Shown here piece by piece: positions 1 to 6,108 of a stretch of DNA of 8,333 nt. Source of the DNA: Bacteroidota bacterium (GTDB lineage: Bacteria; Bacteroidota; Ignavibacteria; Kapaibacteriales; UBA2268); the NCBI GenBank assembly GCA_022708005.1, contig JAKIZN010000059.1, positions 1 through 8,333 of the forward strand, written 5' to 3'. Each line of letters begins with the position of its first letter. Position 1 is the stretch's first letter. The notes below the pieces were generated by a model that saw nothing but the letters and a program-made list of their open reading frames with translations, was not told the origin of the DNA and made no database searches. The position numbers were made by a program, and so were the translations under genes.

Positions 1-1517
1 CTTCTCGTGCATCGCTTGAAGGTCCGATTGGGAACGGAGCTTGGTTTATTGGAGGCAGAAGAACTTACTTCGAAATTATCAAAAAATTCTTGAGCGAAAG
101 CCCAGAAAGCCCTATTCCAGATTTTAATTTCTATGACGTAAATGCAAAAATAACGCAAGACATAGATGATAACAATAAAATCTCGGTGAGTAGCTTTTTG
201 AGTAGCGATAAAATGGAGTTCTCTTCGATAGGAATGGATATGGGGCTTGAAATAGGTAATAAGCTCGCTTCGCTCAAATGGACGCATATTTTTTCCAATA
301 AGCTATTTGCCACAACGAACTTGAGCGCCAGCCAATATACAAATAACTTTATCGGCGACCAAAGCGGCTATAAATTTTTGATGGAAAATTCTATTACTGA
401 TTATACGGGCAAGCTCGCGTTCGAGTGGTTTACGAATGATAAAATTACGCATAAATTTGGAATAGAAGTAAATAATTATAATTTCCGATACTTGCAAAAC
501 TTTACAGGCGACACAGACAGCACGCAAGTAGGCTCTTCCGCTGGCACGACAAATTTAAAAGTGAAGGATTACAACTATGCTGCTTATGCGCAAGTCAATT
601 ATGCTCCAATCGAGCTACTTTCTTTTCAAGCTGGAATAAGGGCAAATTATTGGGATTTAAAGGAGAAATTGCTTATTGACCCGCGTTTGGCAGCGCGATA
701 CCAAATAACAGAAAATATGGCAATTAAAGCTGCTTGGGGCATTTTTAGTCAAAATTTACGCTTAGCAACGCAGCCAGATTTTTCTTTTTTCGATACATGG
801 CTGCCGACTGATTCATCGGTTGCCGCAAGCAGAGCAACCCACTATATACTCAGCTTGGAAACTTCGCCCCACCCGCATTATAACTTGAATTTCGATGCTT
901 ATTATAAAAAGTTTGATAACGTTAGCGAACTGAACACAAATGCTATGCAAGGCTCTAAAGTGGCAGACCTATTTTATATTGGCAACGCTTATGCTTATGG
1001 AGTGGAGGCATTCATTCAAAAGAAGGTAGGCAAACTCACTGGCTGGGCGGGCTATGCAATTGGTTTCATCAAAGCTCAGTTCGATAGCATTAATATGGGG
1101 AAAACGTTCCGACCTAAATATGATAGATTGCATGACTTTAAAGTGGTGGCGCAATATAGTTTGAATGAAAATTGGGATTTTGGAGCTACTTTTACGTTTC
1201 AATCGGGGCAATCCTTTACGGGTGCTACTTCGCGATTTCAATCAACTTTGCCGCATCAAAACTTCGGGCGTGCAAAAATCATCCCATCGCAAAGATATGG
1301 CTTGAGGTTGCCGCCGTCGCATCAACTTAATATTAATGTATCGTATAACTTCAAATCTTGGGAATTAGATTCAAAGCTAATTCTTGATATTTATAACGTT
1401 TATAATCGGCGAGACATTTGGGTTCGTTTTTATAATGTTTCTGAAAGCCAAACAACTGTAGATGACGTTAGGCTAATACCAATTTTACCAACAATTTCTT
1501 ATGAAATAAAATTTTAG
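1..1517 (+). CDS. TonB-dependent outer-membrane receptor, C-terminal part (5' truncated by window edge)
   Basis: The reading frame is open from the window edge (first full codon at base 3) and 504 residues are visible. The TTG at 90 is internal, because the in-frame sequence before it is clearly receptor-like (GPIGNGAWFIGGRRTYFE), so the true start and plug domain lie outside the window. The visible part reads as alternating amphipathic beta-strands with polar, aromatic-rich turns (for example PDFNFYDVNAKI and the FDAYYKKFDNV region) and ends in SYEIKF. The terminal aromatic residue is typical of beta-barrels inserted by the BAM machinery. Such proteins import ligands across the outer membrane using TonB-ExbB-ExbD energy. 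The substrate cannot be told from this part. The DUF4249 lipoprotein gene follows after 12 bases, so the two are probably co-transcribed, a pairing common in Bacteroidota. Family is confident, substrate unknown. Confidence 0.9.
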   Translation, partial: SRASLEGPIGNGAWFIGGRRTYFEIIKKFLSESPESPIPDFNFYDVNAKITQDIDDNNKISVSSFLSSDKMEFSSIGMDMGLEIGNKLASLKWTHIFSNKLFATTNLSASQYTNNFIGDQSGYKFLMENSITDYTGKLAFEWFTNDKITHKFGIEVNNYNFRYLQNFTGDTDSTQVGSSAGTTNLKVKDYNYAAYAQVNYAPIELLSFQAGIRANYWDLKEKLLIDPRLAARYQITENMAIKAAWGIFSQNLRLATQPDFSFFDTWLPTDSSVAASRATHYILSLETSPHPHYNLNFDAYYKKFDNVSELNTNAMQGSKVADLFYIGNAYAYGVEAFIQKKVGKLTGWAGYAIGFIKAQFDSINMGKTFRPKYDRLHDFKVVAQYSLNENWDFGATFTFQSGQSFTGATSRFQSTLPHQNFGRAKIIPSQRYGLRLPPSHQLNINVSYNFKSWELDSKLILDIYNVYNRRDIWVRFYNVSESQTTVDDVRLIPILPTISYEIKF

Positions 1518-1529
1518 GAAGTTTGACAA

Positions 1530-2387
1530 ATGAAATTATATGTGAAATTCTTGATGATTGCGGTGGTCGCAGCATTTATTTGCTCTTGTGAAGATGATAT
1601 ACCCATGGACTATAAGCCAGAAAATATAGTGGAAGCAATTTTAATTGTAGGCGAGCCGATACAAAATATCAAGGTGCTGAAATCGCAGCCATTATACCAT
1701 AACTACAACTATTATAAATCATTTATCAAAGATGCGGAAGTGATTATTAGCGGCGACGGCATGCAGTTCCGTCTGCTGTTTAATTCCGACACTGCCCACC
1801 CAGAATATTATTTCCCCGATAAGAGCTATTTAGTGAAGCCAGCAACAAAATATGAAATTGAAGTTAGGCTAAGCGACGGAAAAATTTTAACGGGCGAGAC
1901 AACTACTCCGATGGCAAGCAGTTGGCTAACAAAGCCAAAGAAGTTCGTTCAATATCCACTTGATACGCTGAAGCTGCCTTCGCGAGATTCTATAAGCTGG
2001 CAAAGAGTGCCGGGATATGATTTTTATATAGTCGCGTCTATATGTTTGGATACATTAGAATACGGAAAATACTTAAGCAACCCAACCGACGAAAAAAATA
2101 GGCGAGTTTATAATCCATTCGCAAGCGATAGATTTTATAGGGAATTATCAACAACTTCGCTTGTTCCTTCGACGCAAGTGCCAATTGTTTGGCCTGCATT
2201 CAAATGGTTCGGACTGCATGAAGTTGTGATATATACGCCAGATTGGAACTTTACAAGATGGCTCTTGCAAAATGTTGCGACTAATTCGGTAAATCCGCTA
2301 TTGGGGAGCATCGAAGGTGGAGTGGGCGTTTTCGGCTCGGCTTCGGCGCTACGGGATACGTCTTTTTTAATGAAGAATCAACCTTAA
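1530..2387 (+). CDS. DUF4249-family outer-membrane lipoprotein
   Basis: The 285-residue protein begins with a lipoprotein signal peptide: positive MKLYVK, a hydrophobic run, and lipobox I-C-S-C with the probable lipidated Cys at residue 20, followed by acidic EDD. After it come features typical of DUF4249: an early VEAILIVGEPIQNIKV strand, a KDAEVIISGDG segment, a Y-L-V-K-P-x-T-x-Y-E-I-E-V beta region and a G-V-G-V-F-G-S motif near the C-terminus. Family members are Bacteroidota lipoproteins usually encoded next to TonB-dependent receptors and thought to assist them, though the biochemical role is undefined. The start is supported by a TAGGAA sequence overlapping the receptor stop codon 8 or so bases upstream. 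It probably shares the receptor's transcript. The tail after the GVFGS motif is short, and the gene appears complete. Confidence 0.85.
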   Translation: MKLYVKFLMIAVVAAFICSCEDDIPMDYKPENIVEAILIVGEPIQNIKVLKSQPLYHNYNYYKSFIKDAEVIISGDGMQFRLLFNSDTAHPEYYFPDKSYLVKPATKYEIEVRLSDGKILTGETTTPMASSWLTKPKKFVQYPLDTLKLPSRDSISWQRVPGYDFYIVASICLDTLEYGKYLSNPTDEKNRRVYNPFASDRFYRELSTTSLVPSTQVPIVWPAFKWFGLHEVVIYTPDWNFTRWLLQNVATNSVNPLLGSIEGGVGVFGSASALRDTSFLMKNQP

Positions 2388-2398
2388 TCAAAAACGTT

Positions 2399-2430
2399 TT
2401 TGTAAAAACAAATTAATTTTTTTAATTTTG
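2399..2430 (+). promoter_or_regulatory. Bacteroidota-type promoter upstream of the DUF1573 gene
   Basis: TTTG at 2399-2402 and TAATTTTG at 2423-2430 are separated by exactly 20 bases. This matches the known Bacteroidota primary-sigma consensus TTTG-N19-21-TAnnTTTG. The predicted transcript would begin near 2437, about 30 bases before the ATG at 2467. The upstream element overlaps a perfect 14-base palindrome (2389-2402) just after the DUF4249 stop codon. The region is AT-rich, so a chance match to the downstream element is possible, but both elements at correct spacing make it credible. Confidence 0.6.
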
Positions 2431-2466
2431 AATTGAAATAACAAACTAAAAGATACGAGGTTTTCT

Positions 2467-3174
2467 ATGAAAAGCTTAATAACAATAATAATTGCGGCGT
2501 TTATGGCATCGATTTCTATTTATGCGCAGCCGCAATTAGTTATAGAAAATGGCGATGAGTATAATTGGGGAACTGTCAAACCAAGCGACAGCCCGCTCAA
2601 AGCCAAAGTAAAAATTTACAACAAAGGCGACCAAGACTTGCACATACTCAATGTGAAGCCCGGTTGCGGTTGCACTACTGCGCCGCTTGATAAAAAAATT
2701 ATTCCGCCAAATGACTTTGCAACGTTAGACATTAGCTTGCATATAGGAACTGGCACTGATAATATAATCAAGAGCATTTTGATTGAATCTACCGACCCAA
2801 GCCGCAAGGCAATTAATTACTACTTAAAGGCAGACATCAAGCGACCAATATCCGCTTTCCCACAATATTTTGTGTTTAACGAGCTATATTTTAATCAAGC
2901 TGCGACATCTAAAGTGATATTGAGAAATAACACGAATCAAGAAATAACTATCACAAAAATTAGCACTACTCCAGAAGATTTGCACATCAATTTAAAAGCG
3001 GGCGACAAGCTCCCTGTTAGAACTGAAGTGCCTTTGGACGTAACGTTTACTCCGCTTGCGTTGGGCACGAACAACATCAGAGTTGTTCTATCGACTGACC
3101 ACGTTGATGCTCCTGTGCTCGAGCTAAACGGCTGGGGCAATGCAATAGACCCTACGGGCGCCGAGCACAAATAG
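2467..3174 (+). CDS. Secreted DUF1573 protein with Ig-like (ASH-type) domains
   Basis: The 235-residue protein has a Sec signal peptide, MKSLITIIIAAFMASISIYA, with cleavage likely after Ala20. Residues about 30-125 are DUF1573: WGTVKPSDSPLKAKVKIYNKG leads into the hallmark PGCGCT at 65-70, whose two cysteines are conserved in the family. Residues about 128-225 form a second beta-sandwich of similar type (FVFNELYF...KVILRNNTNQEITI...PLDVTFTPLALG...VLSTDH), resembling ASH/HYDIN-like Ig folds. There is no T9SS sorting domain and no lipobox, so the product is probably periplasmic. The molecular function of DUF1573 is not established. The start is supported by the signal peptide and GAGG at 2457-2460. 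The gene has its own promoter-like site and terminator and looks monocistronic. Confidence 0.85.
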   Translation: MKSLITIIIAAFMASISIYAQPQLVIENGDEYNWGTVKPSDSPLKAKVKIYNKGDQDLHILNVKPGCGCTTAPLDKKIIPPNDFATLDISLHIGTGTDNIIKSILIESTDPSRKAINYYLKADIKRPISAFPQYFVFNELYFNQAATSKVILRNNTNQEITITKISTTPEDLHINLKAGDKLPVRTEVPLDVTFTPLALGTNNIRVVLSTDHVDAPVLELNGWGNAIDPTGAEHK

Positions 3175-3198
3175 CTCGCCCATAAGCATTACTCGCAA

Positions 3199-3248
3199 AA
3201 TTCTGCTCATTCCAAGTCCGCTTGAATGAGCAGAATTGTTATTTTATA
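3199..3248 (+). terminator. Intrinsic terminator of the DUF1573 gene
   Basis: A long hairpin lies 24 bases after the stop codon. The left arm is 3199-3216 and the right arm 3221-3237, giving 17 base pairs with a single bulged C and a TCCG tetraloop. It is followed by a T-rich run (GTTATTTTATA). The stem is strong and the T-tract is interrupted. Confidence 0.8.
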
Positions 3249-3306
3249 GGGGAGGAATTTGCAGATGGGGGTTAACCAAATAATTCATTAGGAATTTTAC
3301 CGGACT

Positions 3307-3358
3307 GCGTATCGGCTGTTCTTCAGATGTCCTACATCTTCGGAAGTGTTGGACATCT
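3307..3358 (+). repeat. Hairpin repeat, copy 1
   Basis: This 52-base sequence is repeated at 7525-7575, with 44 of 52 aligned columns identical. Its 3' two-thirds (3325-3358) folds into an imperfect hairpin: an 8-bp outer stem AGATGTCC/GGACATCT, a small bulge, an inner stem and a C(TTCG)G tetraloop. It lies about 60 bases beyond the DUF1573 terminator, in the intergenic region where the plus-strand DUF1573 gene and the minus-strand lipoprotein gene converge. No coding potential is credible here. Conservation between the copies is highest in the leader GCTGTTCT and in the outer stem, suggesting a dispersed, possibly mobile, palindromic element. Confidence 0.7.
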
Positions 3359-3368
3359 ATTCTTGCTC

Positions 3369-3389
3369 CTCTTCTCCACCGGAGAAGAG
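3369..3389. repeat. Perfect 9-bp inverted repeat downstream of repeat copy 1
   Basis: CTCTTCTCC (3369-3377) and GGAGAAGAG (3381-3389) form a perfect 9-bp stem with a 3-base loop. It follows the copy 1 hairpin after 10 bases and has no counterpart at copy 2. It may be the second hairpin of a longer form of the element. No T-tract follows, so it is not a terminator. Confidence 0.55.
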
Positions 3390-3404
3390 TCTGGTGGTTG
3401 AGGT

Positions 3405-3483
3405 CAAAAAACTTTTGTCTGAATCAGAATTTTCAGGATTAAAGAATTATCAAGATTATTTTCGCCCATCGCATAATTATCAA
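3405..3483. repeat. Low-complexity intergenic tract with imperfect GAAT...CAGGATT-like units
   Basis: The tract contains degenerate units such as GAATTTTCAGGATT (3427-3440) and GAATTATCAAGATT (3444-3457), offset by 17 bases. It also has a direct 9-mer AATTATCAA at 3445-3453 and 3475-3483. From memory, tracts of this style (TCTGAATCAGAATTTTCAGG) are dispersed in many Bacteroidota and related genomes, often near GxxExxY-family genes. No such gene is visible here. The association is recalled knowledge and was not checked. With 3175-3404 this completes the content of the 351-base gene-free region. Confidence 0.45.
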
Positions 3484-3516
3484 AAAAAAGGCTGCTCTTG
3501 CGGAACAGCCTTTTTT
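3482..3516 (-). terminator. Terminator of the minus-strand lipoprotein gene, probably bidirectional
   Basis: The minus-strand transcript forms the stem GGCTGTTC/GAGCAGCC (8 bp with one G-U pair) around a 5-base loop, flanked by A and T runs, with eight Ts after the stem. It begins about 10 bases past the stop codon of the 4872-3526 gene. On the plus strand the same stem has a C-A mismatch in place of the G-U pair, but it still has six Ts after it, so it could also stop stray plus-strand transcription. Confidence 0.85.
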
Positions 3517-3525
3517 ATAAATTTT

Positions 3526-4872
3526 TTAGAAACTAAACTTATCAATAAAAATCATATCCTGCTGCCCAGAGTAATAAGTAGTCTTAGTAGCTGTGCCGCG
3601 ATAAGTTTTGACCGATGAACCTCTCTTGATTATTCTAACTTCAAAATTCTTCGGTACATCGCCGCTATACGCATCAACATACACCTTATACTCACCTCTT
3701 GGAATTGATGATGTAACGCTATATAGATTCTCTGTGGCATTGCCCGTTTCTCTCAACCAATCTCTATCAAGCTCTATTGAACCATCTTCGTTCTTATCGG
3801 CAGCCCAATATACGTGCAAGTCACGTGGTCCATATAAATGCAAGTCCAAATCAGTAGCGCTGCTCGACGTGTTCACCCACGATAGAGTAATATGAAAATC
3901 TCCAGTGCCGTAAGCTTTCGTAGGCGACTCCCAAACGCTTGGTCTGGTTGTTGTCCAAGTTCCACCACCCGGAAGATTTAGAGTAGACCAGCCTCCCCAG
4001 CTATACCAATCCCAACCCATTGTACTTGTGTAAGGTCCAACATTCGCAGTGGCTGGAAGGCTATAATATTCACGCTCACCTGGGGGTGAGGAAAGTGTGC
4101 CAGCCTTTACTCTGCTTACAATTATTTGGTAATTGCCTTGTGGTATTCCAGACATATATGTAACTGAACGCGGTCCGCCTGTAACTTGGCTGCCCGTCGA
4201 GGAGCTCCAACCGACGGCAATAGCACCTGCATCGCTCTGATACTTTGGGGTGAAACTTAGCACTGTAAGCGTAAAGTAATAATTGCCCGTTATCGTATGT
4301 TCGTATTTAATGCCTCCAGCTTTTTGTGGAGCGCTGACTTGTGGCATTTTGTTAGCAGTCGCCTGCACTCTAACCACAGCAAACAGCCCGAGTTCTAAAG
4401 TGGATATACCAATTCTTTTTTTCTCGGGGTCAAGGTCGGATATTGGATAAACCAACCATTTTAATTGGCTTTCAGAGTATTTGATAACGCAAATATCGTC
4501 TAAGCTTTCAAGAGATGATGCGTTAAGCCAAACCCTTACTGGCTCAGCGAAAATAAAATTATTCGGACCGAATGAAGTTACTCCGCCAATGACTGTGTAG
4601 CCTTGTGGAATTGGCTCTGGAAGGTCGGTAACGTTGGTCTCGATAGAGAAAGTCATTTCTCCGTTAGCGCTGCTTTCTCCCATTATTGCACCTGCTGGCA
4701 CCACAATCTCAGTGCCGTTGTCTACCTTCAAACTACCGCCAGACGTAGATTGAATAAGTTTTACTGCCCCTGAGCTCTTTGAGCTCGTTGGAGAATCGTC
4801 GTCGCAACTTGCTGCAATGAAGAGCAGTGAGACTATCATAAGTGTGCTAAATACGTAAGTAAATCGTTTCAT
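3526..4872 (-). CDS. Lipoprotein with ZU5-like and YfaP/DUF2135-like domains
   Basis: The 448-residue protein starts with a lipoprotein signal (MKRFTYVFSTLMIVSLLFIAASC) with likely lipidated Cys23, then acidic DDD and a Ser-rich linker. Residues about 44-118 resemble a ZU5-type beta-domain (GGSLKVDNGTEIVVPAGAI, then MTFSIE and FAEPVRVWL). Residues 119-170 continue it, ending LGLFAVVRV. Residues 185-310 are Gly/Ser/Trp/Tyr-rich beta sequence with no family I recognise. Residues about 323-418 resemble the YfaP/DUF2135 domain: DFHITLSWVNTSSSATDLDLHLYGPRD, later IPRGEYKVYVDAYSG. Inside it, DKNEDGSIELD (359-369) looks like an EF-hand-type calcium loop, with D1, N3, D5, G6 and I8 in place but no Glu at position 12. 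It is probably surface- or envelope-anchored and may bind calcium; no enzymatic motif is seen. An AGGAGG six bases before the ATG fixes the start. The gene appears monocistronic. Confidence 0.75.
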   Translation of the reverse strand: MKRFTYVFSTLMIVSLLFIAASCDDDSPTSSKSSGAVKLIQSTSGGSLKVDNGTEIVVPAGAIMGESSANGEMTFSIETNVTDLPEPIPQGYTVIGGVTSFGPNNFIFAEPVRVWLNASSLESLDDICVIKYSESQLKWLVYPISDLDPEKKRIGISTLELGLFAVVRVQATANKMPQVSAPQKAGGIKYEHTITGNYYFTLTVLSFTPKYQSDAGAIAVGWSSSTGSQVTGGPRSVTYMSGIPQGNYQIIVSRVKAGTLSSPPGEREYYSLPATANVGPYTSTMGWDWYSWGGWSTLNLPGGGTWTTTRPSVWESPTKAYGTGDFHITLSWVNTSSSATDLDLHLYGPRDLHVYWAADKNEDGSIELDRDWLRETGNATENLYSVTSSIPRGEYKVYVDAYSGDVPKNFEVRIIKRGSSVKTYRGTATKTTYYSGQQDMIFIDKFSF

Positions 4873-4878
4873 GATAAG

Positions 4879-4884
4879 CCTCCT
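4879..4884 (-). promoter_or_regulatory. Strong Shine-Dalgarno for the ZU5/DUF2135 lipoprotein
   Basis: The minus strand reads AGGAGG here, six bases before the ATG at 4872. It is a perfect anti-16S match at ideal spacing, which decides the start codon. Such perfect sites are uncommon in classical Bacteroidetes. Confidence 0.8.
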
Positions 4885-4956
4885 CTTGTCTGTTGCTTAA
4901 TAAATAAGTAATATACAACTATAGTTTAACACAATAGCAATATAACACTTATATAT

Positions 4957-4964
4957 CAAAATTA
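4957..4964 (-). promoter_or_regulatory. Possible promoter -7 element for the ZU5/DUF2135 lipoprotein
   Basis: The minus strand reads TAATTTTG, identical to the downstream element of the promoter at 2423-2430 and matching TAnnTTTG. It would give a 5' leader of about 75-80 bases. No clear TTTG lies 19-21 bases upstream; that position falls in an inverted repeat (4977-4994). In such AT-rich DNA this could be chance. Confidence 0.35.
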
Positions 4965-4976
4965 CAATTATTATTC

Positions 4977-4994
4977 AGTTAATAAATATTAACT
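4977..4994. repeat. Perfect 8-bp inverted repeat between the PHP and lipoprotein genes
   Basis: AGTTAATA and TATTAACT are separated by AA. The repeat lies 22 bases past the PHP gene stop codon on the minus strand and about where the -33 element of the following gene would be. No T-tract follows on the minus strand, so it is a poor terminator for the PHP gene. A dimeric repressor operator or a chance AT-rich palindrome are both possible. Confidence 0.4.
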
Positions 4995-5015
4995 TCTTTT
5001 TCATCTTATTGTATT

Positions 5016-5843
5016 TCATTGCATTGCAGCTCTGCTCATGAGCGATTCGATAACCGAATAAGAAACAACTTCCTTACCGAAATTAAGCTCGTCGTAATCA
5101 CGATTGCCATGGAAATCCGAGCCGCCTGTTTGCAACAGCCAATATTGCGAGGCTATCGAAGAATAAAAACGCCTTTGGGATTCATTGTGAATTGGGTGAA
5201 TAACTTCAATGCCGTCTAATCCGTTTTCTATCATTTCGTATAAAACGGCTGGCTCGACAAAATTCCCTGGGTGAGCCAATACAGCTACTCCACCGGCGTT
5301 GTTGATTAATTTTATCCCATTTCTAACGGGATAATTTGGCTTCGCTTGATAAGCTGGACCGCCGTCGCCGATATATTTATAAAAAGCATCTTTGAGGTTA
5401 TCTATATAGCCGGCTGTTTTTATTGCTTGGGCTATGTGGGGACGGGTAACGGGAGCAGTGCCAGCGATTTCCAATATATCATCAAAATTAATGTTTAAGC
5501 CAAGAGATTTTAGCTTGTGGTGCATAAGCTTTGCCCGTGCCATGCGTGCTTTCCGGTATTCCGCAATATGAGACGTTAGTAGCTTATTGTCTATATCAAT
5601 CATATATCCCAAAATATGATATTCTTTGCCATTTTCGAAACAACTAAGCTCAATTCCCGGAATTAGCAATATATCCGCAGAATGTTCGGATTCAAGAGCT
5701 TTCCTCACGCCAGCAACATTATCGTGATCAGTTATACTGATAGCAGACAATCCTATTGCCTTAGCTTTAATTAACAACTCATCAGGGGTTAAAACTCCAT
5801 CTGAGCAAGTTGTATGTGTATGTAAATCGCCGACTCCTACCAT
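5016..5843 (-). CDS. PHP-domain metal-dependent phosphoesterase (RNase AM/TrpH-like, COG0613)
   Basis: Starting at the ATG at 5843, the protein is 275 residues. All PHP metal-site motifs are present: DLHTHTTCSD (His8, His10, Asp15), SITDHDN (Asp39, His40), PGIEL (Glu65), TRPHIAQAI (His136), VAVLAHPG (His191) and GSDFHG (Asp243, His245). Between residues 95 and 165 is the helical insertion (EYRKARMARAKLMHHKLKSLG...) typical of the COG0613/YciV group. Characterised relatives are RNase AM, a 5'-3' exonuclease that releases nucleoside 5'-phosphates and also hydrolyses pAp; the substrate here is inferred only. The enzyme is cytoplasmic, with no signal peptide. A TTG at 5885 extends the frame by 14 residues (MPFFLYYRKNKLND), but no ribosome-binding site supports it and family members start close to the DLHTHT motif, so I prefer 5843. 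The lipoprotein gene follows after 143 bases and is probably a separate unit. Confidence 0.88.
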   Translation of the reverse strand: MVGVGDLHTHTTCSDGVLTPDELLIKAKAIGLSAISITDHDNVAGVRKALESEHSADILLIPGIELSCFENGKEYHILGYMIDIDNKLLTSHIAEYRKARMARAKLMHHKLKSLGLNINFDDILEIAGTAPVTRPHIAQAIKTAGYIDNLKDAFYKYIGDGGPAYQAKPNYPVRNGIKLINNAGGVAVLAHPGNFVEPAVLYEMIENGLDGIEVIHPIHNESQRRFYSSIASQYWLLQTGGSDFHGNRDYDELNFGKEVVSYSVIESLMSRAAMQ

Positions 5844-6093
5844 ATCATTGAGTTTGTTTTTCCGATAATACAAAAAAAACGGCAATTTTTTAATAACTAT
5901 TTGTTATTTTGGAGAAAAATTAAGTTTTTTTTTGAAAATTGAAATTTTATCTTTTGTAAAACAATTTTTTTTTTAAATTGAAGTTAGTTATAGACGATGT
6001 TTTTGGCTAACAGTTTGTTATGTAACATTTATTACTACATTACAGGCAAAAGCCATTGAAATAAGAATTTTGTAAGCACAAGTTTATATAATT

Positions 6094-6100
6094 AGGAGTG
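6094..6100 (+). promoter_or_regulatory. Shine-Dalgarno for the four-helix membrane protein
   Basis: AGGAGTG lies ten bases before the ATG at 6109 and supports that start. No upstream sequence between 5886 and 6090 matches the full Bacteroidota promoter consensus; GAATTTTG at 6065-6072 is the nearest partial match. The rest of this divergent intergenic region is A/T runs. Confidence 0.65.
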
Positions 6101-6108
6101 ATACTCTA

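Noticed and set aside
2389..2402. Perfect palindrome CAAAAACGTTTTTG after the DUF4249 stop as a terminator
   Set aside because: There is no loop and almost no GC in the stem. The sequence is better explained as carrying the TTTG of the next gene's promoter.
3405..3483. CRISPR array
   Set aside because: The units are short, degenerate and AT-rich, with no constant repeat length, no unique spacers and no cas genes nearby.
3346..3618. Open frame of 90 residues on the plus strand
   Set aside because: It runs through the hairpin repeat, the low-complexity tract and the terminator, then into the antisense of the lipoprotein gene. There is no ribosome-binding site and no protein-like composition.
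5844..5885. 14-residue N-terminal extension of the PHP protein from a TTG codon
   Set aside because: The start is TTG with no ribosome-binding site, the extension comes from an A/T-run, and the family normally begins just before the DLHTHT motif.
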